From: JBDKGH01 sp039798265
Lineage (GTDB): Bacteria > Bacteroidota > Bacteroidia > Flavobacteriales_D > Sanyastnellaceae
Direction of reading: 5' to 3'
Assembly (NCBI GenBank): GCA_039798265.1
Contig: JBDKGH010000106.1
Coordinates: 1-5,591, forward strand
DNA length: 5,591 bases
Shown: positions 1-5,591 of the stretch, in pieces
Numbering within the stretch: the stretch's first letter is position 1
How the letters are laid out: each line of letters begins with the position of its first letter
The notes under the pieces: generated by a model
Told to the model about the DNA's origin: nothing
Seen by the model: the letters and a program-made list of their open reading frames with translations, nothing else
Databases searched by the model: none
Translations under genes and position numbers: made by a program

Positions 1-55
1 TAATCATTAATCATTAATCATTAATCATTAATCATTAATCATTAATCACTAATAC
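1..55. repeat. 7-bp tandem repeat (TAATCAT), continues past the left edge
   Basis: Six perfect head-to-tail copies of TAATCAT occupy 1-42. A seventh copy with one change (TAATCAC) is at 43-49, and a decayed copy begins at 50 (TAATACA). The array starts at base 1, so its full length is unknown. On the minus strand the unit reads ATGATTA. The decayed end overlaps the last codons and stop of the peptidase gene, and the perfect copies lie just downstream of that stop. Because 7 is not a multiple of 3 and the unit carries TGA and TAA, every frame is closed within the array, so a change in copy number would not lengthen the peptidase. It looks like a simple-sequence (VNTR-like) array. I see no dyad symmetry that would make it a terminator. 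Confidence 0.95.
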
Positions 56-1692
56 ATCTTAAACCCCACCAAACTCTCCTTCCCAATCTCGACCTTATCC
101 TTCTTCGTTTTCTTAATGATCAAGGTCTGCCATTCGCTTGTGGCTTTCACTTTAAATTGCTCCCGGTCCGTTTTCAATGTTATCGGTATGGTGAGGTTCG
201 GAACAGCATTCGTTATACGATATTCCAATTTCTTCCCATTGATTTTGCACTCAAGTATGGGAACATTCGAACTGCGCAAGTATTGATCGAAGATGGGACC
301 CAAGGGAAGCTGAAACGTGTTTATCATATATTGCTCAACTTGAGCGCCAGTCACGGTCTGATGGTAAAAATCTTTGTTGATGTCTCGGAAAAACTGACGC
401 CATAAACTATCGTTATCTACCATATTTCGAATGGTGTGAAGCATCGACGAGCCTTTGTAATACATGTCTCCAGATCCTTCTTCATTGACGTTGTATTTCC
501 CAATAATTGGAGAATGATTGCCTATGTGTTTCCGTTGACCAACGATGTATGCTTCTGAAGCATTTTTCCCATAGTAATACTCAATAAACAAGGCTTCGCT
601 GTAGGTAGTAAAACTCTCGTGAACCCACATGTCGGCGATGTCTTGATAAGTAATGTTGTTCGCAAACCACTCGTGTCCCGATTCGTGGATGATGATGTAA
701 TCCCATTTTAAACCCCAACCAGAACCCGACAAATCGGTGCCAAGGTATCCATTGTTGTACTTGTTGCCATAAGTAACACTGCTTTGATGCTCCATGCCCA
801 AATAGGGAACTTCTACCAGCTTATAGCCATCTTCATAAAAAGGGTAGGGACCAAACCAGTATTCGAATGCTCTGAGCATGTCCTTTACCTGAGAAAACTG
901 TAGTTCTGCTTTTTGAAGATTTTCTGGCAGCACATAATAATCTAAACTCAAGGGCCCTTTTTCTCCCATATATACATCATCGAAATGAACGTACTCCGCA
1001 ATGTTGATGTTCACCCCATAATTATTGATCGGGTTGCGAACTACCCAATGAAAGGTTTGGCTATCTCCTTTGTCCACCACTTTTTCCAACCGGCCATTCG
1101 ATATGTCTAATAAGGGTTTTGGTACGGTCACTTCTATGCGCATAGAATCGGGCTCATCGTACATATGATCTTTGCATGGCCACCACACACTAGCTCCCAG
1201 TCCTTGACAGCTGGTAGCTATAAATGGACTGCCCCCTACTGTTTTCCAAGTGAAACCACCATCCCAGGGTGGATTTTTCGCGATTTTGGGTGAGCCAGAG
1301 TAGTAAATCTCAACCTCGCGATGCTCGCCTTTCAATTGTTTACCAGGGATAGTCAAGAGATAGGCATTAGGAGCAATGCGCTCGAAAGCAATTTTTTTTC
1401 CCCCTTGAAAAACACTGTCAATATTCATTGGGCGTTGGAGGTCTATCTGCATGCGCTCTTGGGGTTGCAATACTTCATATCGAATGGTATTCACCCCGCT
1501 TATTTTGCGCGTGGTGGGGAATACTTCTACCTGCAATCGATAATGTTCCAAATTCCACCATTTTCTTTCTGGTGTAATGCTGCCGCGAAGTGTGTCCTCG
1601 TGGGTATATTTAGCTTGCTGACTAGTCAGTTGTCCTAGGGCAAAAAGCTGCGCACAGGTAAAGAGAAAAAAGAAAGACCATTTCAACTTCAT
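49..1692 (-). CDS. Secreted M1-family zinc aminopeptidase
   Basis: This predicted exported metallopeptidase (547 aa) would remove N-terminal residues from peptides in the periplasm or outside the cell. The M1 signature is complete. The zinc site HESGH at residues 336-340 is followed after 18 residues by the third zinc ligand, Glu359, in WVHESF. The substrate amino-end motif appears as GMEHQ at 299-303, in place of the common GAMEN. The transition-state tyrosine is probably Tyr411 in YYKG. The N-terminal beta-rich domain (about residues 40-240) precedes the catalytic domain. A short beta-rich tail ends the protein, with no large helical C-terminal domain and no recognisable sorting domain. The start at 1692 is chosen because it begins a clear signal peptide: MKLKW, a phenylalanine-rich core, then a likely cut after ALG at residue 20. 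In-frame ATGs further upstream would bury that signal and run into the divergent promoter region. Cys13 is not in a convincing lipobox, so I do not call it a lipoprotein. The gene is divergent from der. Exact substrate preference cannot be read from the sequence. Confidence 0.93.
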   Translation of the reverse strand: MKLKWSFFFLFTCAQLFALGQLTSQQAKYTHEDTLRGSITPERKWWNLEHYRLQVEVFPTTRKISGVNTIRYEVLQPQERMQIDLQRPMNIDSVFQGGKKIAFERIAPNAYLLTIPGKQLKGEHREVEIYYSGSPKIAKNPPWDGGFTWKTVGGSPFIATSCQGLGASVWWPCKDHMYDEPDSMRIEVTVPKPLLDISNGRLEKVVDKGDSQTFHWVVRNPINNYGVNINIAEYVHFDDVYMGEKGPLSLDYYVLPENLQKAELQFSQVKDMLRAFEYWFGPYPFYEDGYKLVEVPYLGMEHQSSVTYGNKYNNGYLGTDLSGSGWGLKWDYIIIHESGHEWFANNITYQDIADMWVHESFTTYSEALFIEYYYGKNASEAYIVGQRKHIGNHSPIIGKYNVNEEGSGDMYYKGSSMLHTIRNMVDNDSLWRQFFRDINKDFYHQTVTGAQVEQYMINTFQLPLGPIFDQYLRSSNVPILECKINGKKLEYRITNAVPNLTIPITLKTDREQFKVKATSEWQTLIIKKTKKDKVEIGKESLVGFKMY

Positions 1693-1696
1693 GATT

Positions 1697-1704
1697 CTAA
1701 GATA
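1697..1704 (-). promoter_or_regulatory. Probable -7 promoter element of the M1 peptidase gene
   Basis: Read on the minus strand the bases are TATCTTAG, matching five of the six fixed positions of the Bacteroidota -7 element TAnnTTTG. Only 4 nt separate it from the ATG at 1692, so transcription would start at or next to the start codon. No good -33 TTG lies 17-23 nt upstream, and there is no Shine-Dalgarno sequence. The single mismatch and the missing -33 element keep this tentative. Confidence 0.4.
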
Positions 1705-1715
1705 AGGCAAAGTGG

Positions 1716-1770
1716 TTGCAGGCATTCGTAAAAAAAGTAAATGCACGATAATCACAGAAATAGCCTGCAA
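1716..1770. promoter_or_regulatory. 8-bp inverted repeat in the divergent promoter region (possible operator)
   Basis: TTGCAGGC at 1716-1723 and GCCTGCAA at 1763-1770 are perfect reverse complements separated by 39 nt. The dyad centre, at 1743, is close to the midpoint (about 1745) between the start codons of the peptidase gene and der. The right arm covers the place where the der -33 element should be: CTG at 1765-1767 sits 19 nt from the der -7 box. The left arm lies 11 nt upstream of the peptidase -7 box. This arrangement would suit a regulator that bridges both promoters, but an 8-bp match in about 100 bp can arise by chance. Confidence 0.3.
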
Positions 1771-1786
1771 TTGTGCCATACCACAC

Positions 1787-1794
1787 TATCTTTG
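1787..1794 (+). promoter_or_regulatory. -7 promoter element of der (TATCTTTG)
   Basis: This is a perfect match to TAnnTTTG, the -7 element recognised by the primary sigma factor of Bacteroidota. Its last base is 5 nt before the der ATG at 1799, so the transcript would begin at or within a base or two of the start codon and be leaderless. The -33 region is weak: CTG at 1765-1767 has the right spacing (19 nt), while the TTG at 1771-1773 is too close (13 nt). No Shine-Dalgarno sequence precedes the ATG, as expected for a leaderless message. Confidence 0.7.
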
Positions 1795-1798
1795 CAGT

Positions 1799-3106
1799 AT
1801 GAGTTTTACTATAGCCATTGTAGGTCGACCAAATGTCGGGAAATCTACATTGTTCAACCGTCTTACAGAAACCGCCGAGGCCATTGTTGACCCTACGGCA
1901 GGTGTTACCCGCGATCGTAAATATGGCGCTGCCGAATGGTCCGGAAAAGAATTTATTGTGGTAGATACCGGTGGAGTGGTTACCAATTCAGTGGATGACT
2001 TCGAAAAAGACATCAATGAACAGGTGAAATTAGCTGTTGCCGAAGCCAATCTCGTATTGTTTATGGTAGATGTTCGCGAAGGACTTACCGACTGGGATAT
2101 GGAAGTAGGAGAGATGCTCCGCAGAAGTGGTAAAGATGTTCGTGTAGTATGCAATAAAGTGGATACCGGCGATAAAGAAGATTTATCGCATGAGTTCTAC
2201 TCCTTGGGTTTGTCCGATAAATTGTATTGTATTAGTGCCAATAACGGATATGGTACGGGCGATTTATTAGATGATGTGGTGGAGCTTATTCCTCAAACCA
2301 CAGAACTCGAGGAAATGGATCTACCCAAGATTGCCATTGTGGGTAAACCAAACGTGGGTAAGTCTACCTTACTGAATACCTTACTAGGAGAGCAGCGCAG
2401 CATTGTTTCGGATGTGAGTGGTACCACGCGCGATAGCACGCATACACATTTCAAAGCGTTCGGAAAAGAGTTGATGCTTGTAGATACTGCTGGTTTGCGC
2501 AAGCGTAAGCAGATTGAAAATGACATCGAATATTATTCTACTATTCGTACAATTAAATCTATTCGCCAATCGGATGTATGCATGCTTTTGATGGATGCTA
2601 CAGAAGGGGTGACCAAACAAGATCTTTCGATTTTCGGTGAGATAACCGAGGCGAACAAAGGGATTGTAATTCTCGTAAATAAATGGGATTTGGTAGAAAA
2701 AGATACGGCAAGTGTGAAGAAGTTTACCGATGAATTGCACGAACGCATCAAGCCATTCGTGGATGTGCCCATCTTTTTTACCTCTAACGTTACGAAGCAA
2801 CGTATTTTGAAAGCCTTGGAAAAGGCGATGGAAATCTATGAAAATAGAAAACGTCGTATCCCAACATCAGAGTTGAATGATGTGTTGTTGCCCATCATCA
2901 ATAACTTCCCGCCTCCTACCTATAAAGGCAAAGACGTGAAGATTAAGTTCGTTACCCAACTTCCTACGAAGTCGCCGGCGATTGCTTTCTTCTGCAGCAC
3001 TCCGCAATACATCAAAGATGCCTACCAACGCTTTTTAGAAAATAAAATCCGCGAACACTGGGACTTTTCAGGTATTCCAGTTCGACTTTATTTCAGACAG
3101 AAATAA
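1799..3106 (+). CDS. der: Ribosome biogenesis GTPase Der (EngA)
   Basis: Der is an essential cytoplasmic GTPase that acts in late assembly of the 50S ribosomal subunit. This 435-aa protein has the family's unique layout of two tandem G domains plus a KH-like C-terminal domain, at the usual length. G domain 1 shows GRPNVGKST (9-17), GVTRD (35-39), DTGG (56-59), NKVD (119-122) and SAN (146-148). An acidic linker (about 162-175) leads to G domain 2 with GKPNVGKST (182-190), GTTRD (208-212), DTAGLRKR (229-236) and NKWD (294-297). The second G5 position reads SN (329-330) rather than SA. The KH-like domain runs from about 355 to the end. All nucleotide-binding motifs are intact. The ATG at 1799 is chosen because MSFTIAIVGRPN matches normal Der N-termini. 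An in-frame ATG at 1712 would add a 29-residue extension unlike the family and would span the -7 box. The gene appears monocistronic, divergent from the peptidase gene and convergent with kup. Confidence 0.98.
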   Translation: MSFTIAIVGRPNVGKSTLFNRLTETAEAIVDPTAGVTRDRKYGAAEWSGKEFIVVDTGGVVTNSVDDFEKDINEQVKLAVAEANLVLFMVDVREGLTDWDMEVGEMLRRSGKDVRVVCNKVDTGDKEDLSHEFYSLGLSDKLYCISANNGYGTGDLLDDVVELIPQTTELEEMDLPKIAIVGKPNVGKSTLLNTLLGEQRSIVSDVSGTTRDSTHTHFKAFGKELMLVDTAGLRKRKQIENDIEYYSTIRTIKSIRQSDVCMLLMDATEGVTKQDLSIFGEITEANKGIVILVNKWDLVEKDTASVKKFTDELHERIKPFVDVPIFFTSNVTKQRILKALEKAMEIYENRKRRIPTSELNDVLLPIINNFPPPTYKGKDVKIKFVTQLPTKSPAIAFFCSTPQYIKDAYQRFLENKIREHWDFSGIPVRLYFRQK

Positions 3107-3125
3107 TTGAAAAAAAAAGAAATTA

Positions 3126-3152
3126 AAAAAGGCCATCTCAGATGGCCTTTTT
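3126..3152. terminator. Bidirectional intrinsic terminator between der and kup
   Basis: A 7-bp perfect GC-rich stem, GGCCATC at 3131-3137 and GATGGCC at 3141-3147, closes a 3-nt loop (TCA). Five A's before and five T's after extend the pairing to 12 bp and supply a U-tract on either strand. It lies 19 nt after the der stop and 16 nt after the kup stop (minus strand), so one hairpin can end both convergent transcripts. On the minus strand a second run of nine T's (3111-3119 on the plus strand as A's) follows. Confidence 0.9.
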
Positions 3153-3168
3153 GTTTTATCGGAAGTGT

Positions 3169-5109
3169 TTACTCCACACGTTTTAAATCCAAACGATCAA
3201 TCGGGCGAAGTACAATAGGCACTTTTTCTACGGTTACCGAACTGGTGTCTAAGCCAAATTCTTTTCCTTCTGACATGCTGAAATGCTTGAGCAAATCATA
3301 CATGTTCAGAATGATTTTTTCTGCTCCACCTAATACGTTTTCGTTGGAAATGTGTTTTTCAATTACGACAAATCGGAAGTCTCCGATCACGTTGTTGCGG
3401 TGTAGTGAATAGTAACGGCTATTGATATCTACCTCATGATTTAATACAAGATCATGAACAATCTGACGGAACATCACATTCACCTTCGGATCAATACGGA
3501 AGCCTAAACGAAGGTCTACGTGAATGATCTTATCATTGACCATTTCCACTACTTTATACTCCATGGTATAAGGTTCATCTAGCACATCTACGTGTATAAA
3601 CCAATAGATATCCGCACGTTTTGGCTGCTTTTGAAGTATCGAATAAATGATTTTCGATTCTATTTCGTCCGCTCTATTGGCACTGGTCATGTACACCAAA
3701 TGGGTGGCAAACTTGGGAATAGAGGTGTCTTGGCTGAGCTCTTTAATAATGGGTAAGTAATCTTTTATTTTCACAAATTCGACAAGTCGATTGCGAATTT
3801 GACGCGCCCGATGCCAAGCATACATGGAGAATAAGAGAATAGAGGTAATGAGTATTGTTACCCATCCTCCGTGTCTGAATTTGCTCAAATTAGCCACCAA
3901 GAAGGAGAACTCAATGCATAAAAACACCACGAGCAACATAATGATCAAGAAGCCAGGATAGCGTTTAATATACAAGTAGTACGACAGCAAAATAGTAGTG
4001 CTTATCATGGCTATTACGATGGATAAACCATATGCGGCTTCCATTCCGGCTGACTCTTGGAATAACCAAACAATACCGATACAACCCAAGCACAACGTCC
4101 AATTGACCGTAGGTATATACAACTGACCTCGTTCTTCTGTTGGGTTGACAATTTTGAGTTTAGGGCCAAAATTGAGTCGCACTGCTTCGTTAATCAGGGT
4201 AAATGATCCGCTGATCAATGCTTGGCTGGCTACGATAGCCGCCGCGGTAGAAATGATGATGCCGGTAAACAAAAACCACTGTGGCATAATACCATAGAAG
4301 GGGTTTTCGCCATTTAATTTCATTCCGTCGTGCTGAAGCAACCAAGCACCTTGCCCCATGTAGTTCAAGATGAGCATTGACTTCACAAAGATCCAGCTTA
4401 CACGAACGTTTTTCTTGCCACAATGGCCCAAATCGGAGTACAACGCTTCTGCTCCTGTGGTGCAAAGGAATACAGCACCCAAAAGCCAAAATCCATCGGG
4501 ATAATTCACCAACAAATCGTAAGCATAGTATGGGTTCAGAGCATGAAGAATATCTAAGTTGCAACCGATTTGTGACACACCTAGCACGCCCAACATCGTA
4601 AACCACATGAGCATAACAGGCCCAAATGTTTTTCCAATAAAGGATGAACCAAACTGCTGAATAAAGAAGAGAATAAATATGATCACCGTAACAATAGAAA
4701 CGATGGGCAGATCGGGGTTGAAATTTTCTAGTCCCTCAACTGCTGAAGAGACCGAGATGGCAGGAGTGATGATACCGTCAGCCAAAAGAGCGCTACCTCC
4801 CAAGATGGCGGGTAATACCAGCCACTTAATTTTTGTTTTACGAACCAGGGCGTAAAGCGAAAAAATTCCACCTTCACCTTTGTTATCTGCTTTTAAAGTC
4901 AGGATAACATATTTAATGGTGGTTTGAAGAGTAAGGGTCCAGAATACACACGAGACTCCTCCGATAACGAGTTGCGGACTAATGGCATCTTCGCCAATTA
5001 TCGATTTTAAAACGTAGAGAGGGGAGGTTCCGATGTCTCCGTAAATGATACCTAGTGTTACTAGGAGACCAGCAGCACTGAGCTTGCTGATGCTGTTTGA
5101 ATGACCCAC
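3169..5109 (-). CDS. kup: Kup-type low-affinity potassium transporter (K+:H+ symporter)
   Basis: This inner-membrane protein of 646 aa takes up potassium, in the family by proton symport. It has the KUP/HAK/KT layout: about 12 hydrophobic segments in the first 435 residues, then a cytoplasmic C-terminal domain of about 210 residues. Signature motifs are YGDIGTSPLY (23-32), KADNKGEGGI (73-82), DGIITPAISV (111-120) and GAEALYSDLGH (219-229). Asp25 and Glu221 correspond to acidic residues (Asp23 and Glu229 in E. coli Kup) linked to proton coupling and transport. Asp111 stands where E. coli Kup has Glu116, a conservative difference that I recall as common in other bacterial Kup proteins. E. coli Kup is 622 aa, so this one is full length. 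The start is GTG, as no ATG lies nearby and the N-terminus fits the family. A -7 box lies 19 nt upstream and a shared terminator lies downstream. The AraC-type gene lies 68 bp upstream on the same strand, which may or may not mean regulation. Confidence 0.96.
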   Translation of the reverse strand: MGHSNSISKLSAAGLLVTLGIIYGDIGTSPLYVLKSIIGEDAISPQLVIGGVSCVFWTLTLQTTIKYVILTLKADNKGEGGIFSLYALVRKTKIKWLVLPAILGGSALLADGIITPAISVSSAVEGLENFNPDLPIVSIVTVIIFILFFIQQFGSSFIGKTFGPVMLMWFTMLGVLGVSQIGCNLDILHALNPYYAYDLLVNYPDGFWLLGAVFLCTTGAEALYSDLGHCGKKNVRVSWIFVKSMLILNYMGQGAWLLQHDGMKLNGENPFYGIMPQWFLFTGIIISTAAAIVASQALISGSFTLINEAVRLNFGPKLKIVNPTEERGQLYIPTVNWTLCLGCIGIVWLFQESAGMEAAYGLSIVIAMISTTILLSYYLYIKRYPGFLIIMLLVVFLCIEFSFLVANLSKFRHGGWVTILITSILLFSMYAWHRARQIRNRLVEFVKIKDYLPIIKELSQDTSIPKFATHLVYMTSANRADEIESKIIYSILQKQPKRADIYWFIHVDVLDEPYTMEYKVVEMVNDKIIHVDLRLGFRIDPKVNVMFRQIVHDLVLNHEVDINSRYYSLHRNNVIGDFRFVVIEKHISNENVLGGAEKIILNMYDLLKHFSMSEGKEFGLDTSSVTVEKVPIVLRPIDRLDLKRVE

Positions 5110-5128
5110 TTTGTGTGATTTTGTAGCA

Positions 5129-5136
5129 CAAATATA
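5129..5136 (-). promoter_or_regulatory. -7 promoter element of kup (TATATTTG)
   Basis: On the minus strand this is a perfect TAnnTTTG element. Nineteen nt separate it from the GTG start at 5109, which gives an inferred leader of about 15 nt, too short for a riboswitch. A TTG occurs only 8 nt upstream, too close for a -33 element, and none is found at 17-23 nt, so promoter strength is uncertain. The sequence before the GTG is A-rich without a Shine-Dalgarno match, as is usual in Bacteroidota. Confidence 0.55.
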
Positions 5137-5177
5137 TTGCGCCTCAACATATAGCGCTTAATTCTTCTTAAAAATCT

Positions 5178-5591
5178 TTAAAATTTTGTGGTGCTCATTA
5201 AAGCACCGGGGGTAATCCCTTCGGTTTTCTTAAAGATTCGAATAAAATAGTTGGGGTCAGAAAATCCAGCAGCATAGCAGGCTTCCTTGATGGATAAGCC
5301 ATCGCGCGTCAACAGCTGCTTTGAAAAAGCAATACGCTCGCGAATGATGAGTTGCTTGGGCGAAATGCCAAACTCGCGGGTAAAACTATCATAAAAGGAA
5401 CTCTTGCTCATGCCTGCTATACGGCAGAGTTTCGCTAGATCTATATCGGAGGAAATATTTTTTCGTATAAATTCCATCACTGCGCCAAAGGGCGAAACCG
5501 TGCCAGATATACGTCCGTTCTGCAAATCATCTAAGTATTGGAGACGAATAATGCACAGCACCAACTCCTTCATGGTTAGATCTACATATAT
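5178..5591 (-). CDS. AraC/XylS-family transcriptional regulator, C-terminal part (cut by window edge)
   Basis: The visible 137 residues contain the whole DNA-binding domain of an AraC-type regulator. The first helix-turn-helix spans about residues 49-75 (DIDLAKLC to TREFG). The second spans about 99-128 and carries the family signature: SIKEACYAAGFSDPNYF, then FKKTEGITP. The stop is TAA at 5178-5180. An in-frame ATG at 5573 would give a 131-aa protein, but six more sense codons continue to the last base of the window without a stop. AraC regulators are usually 250-300 aa with an N-terminal sensing domain, so I read this as the 3' part of a longer gene. The segment before the first helix-turn-helix (TMKELVLCIIRLQ) resembles the end of such a sensing domain. 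The ligand and targets are unknown. Kup lies 68 bp downstream on the same strand, and no terminator is visible between them. Confidence 0.9.
   Translation of the reverse strand: MYVDLTMKELVLCIIRLQYLDDLQNGRISGTVSPFGAVMEFIRKNISSDIDLAKLCRIAGMSKSSFYDSFTREFGISPKQLIIRERIAFSKQLLTRDGLSIKEACYAAGFSDPNYFIRIFKKTEGITPGALMSTTKF

Noticed and set aside
157..405. Plus-strand open frames opposite the peptidase gene (also 1321-1638) and minus-strand frames opposite der (1786-2154, 2293-2526, 2384-2800, 2533-2772).
   Set aside because: All are antisense to well-supported coding regions, have no recognisable domains and lack promoter or start signals.
1693..1779. Upstream in-frame ATGs that would extend the M1 peptidase by up to 29 residues.
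   Set aside because: The added residues would hide a clear signal peptide starting at 1692, and the extension would cover most of the divergent promoter region, including its own -7 box.
1712..1798. Upstream in-frame ATG giving Der a 29-residue N-terminal extension.
   Set aside because: Der proteins begin within a few residues of the first P-loop strand, and a perfect -7 promoter box lies inside the would-be extension.
3107..3412. Plus-strand open frame immediately after der.
   Set aside because: It starts in the terminator region and then runs antisense through the conserved C-terminus of kup.
4190..4606. A 138-codon open frame on the minus strand overlapping kup in another frame.
   Set aside because: It lies wholly within the strongly supported kup frame, and its Arg/His/Ser/Cys-rich product resembles no family; it is a shadow frame.
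5139..5158. GCGC-containing short dyad (AGCGCT at 5153-5158 and GCGC near 5139-5142) as a terminator for the AraC-type gene.
   Set aside because: The pairing is only about 4 bp, and no T-run follows on the minus strand.
5110..5177. A riboswitch (for example a c-di-AMP type, which controls kup in some bacteria) ahead of kup.
   Set aside because: The inferred leader is about 15 nt and the whole intergenic gap is 68 nt, too short for that aptamer.
5573..5573. Treating the ATG at 5573 as the real start of a small 131-aa AraC-type protein.
   Set aside because: The frame stays open to the window edge, and the residues before the DNA-binding domain look like the end of a sensing domain, so a longer gene cut by the window is more likely.

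Overview
The window most likely comes from the chromosome of a member of the Bacteroidota. Two of the inferred promoters contain the -7 element TAnnTTTG that is characteristic of this phylum. None of the three gene starts inside the window has a Shine-Dalgarno sequence. The base composition is moderately AT-rich, and the protein sequences (Der, Kup and a compact secreted M1 peptidase) look like Bacteroidota versions. I cannot settle the order or genus from the sequence alone.

Layout from left to right: (1) positions 1-55 hold a 7-bp tandem repeat that runs off the left edge and abuts the stop codon of the first gene. (2) 49-1692, minus strand, is a secreted M1-family zinc aminopeptidase. (3) 1693-1798 is a 106-bp divergent promoter region with a -7 box for each flanking gene and an 8-bp inverted repeat lying almost symmetrically between the two start codons. 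(4) 1799-3106, plus strand, is der, the double-domain GTPase of ribosome assembly. (5) 3107-3168 is a short convergent intergenic region with a hairpin that can terminate transcription in both directions. (6) 3169-5109, minus strand, is a Kup-type potassium transporter with a GTG start. (7) 5110-5177 is the kup promoter region. (8) 5178-5591, minus strand, is the C-terminal part of an AraC-family regulator whose reading frame is open to the right edge. No stretch of more than 300 bases lacks a gene.

The genes do not form an evident pathway: peptide degradation outside the cytoplasm, ribosome biogenesis and potassium uptake are largely independent jobs. The only plausible functional link is between the AraC-type regulator and kup, which lie in tandem 68 bp apart. 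Kup has its own promoter-like element and no terminator is visible between them. I see no RNA genes, mobile elements, CRISPR arrays or phage genes, and nothing that amounts to a new system. The points most worth a second look are the tandem repeat at the peptidase 3' end, the promoter geometry that predicts leaderless mRNAs, and the inverted repeat in the divergent region.
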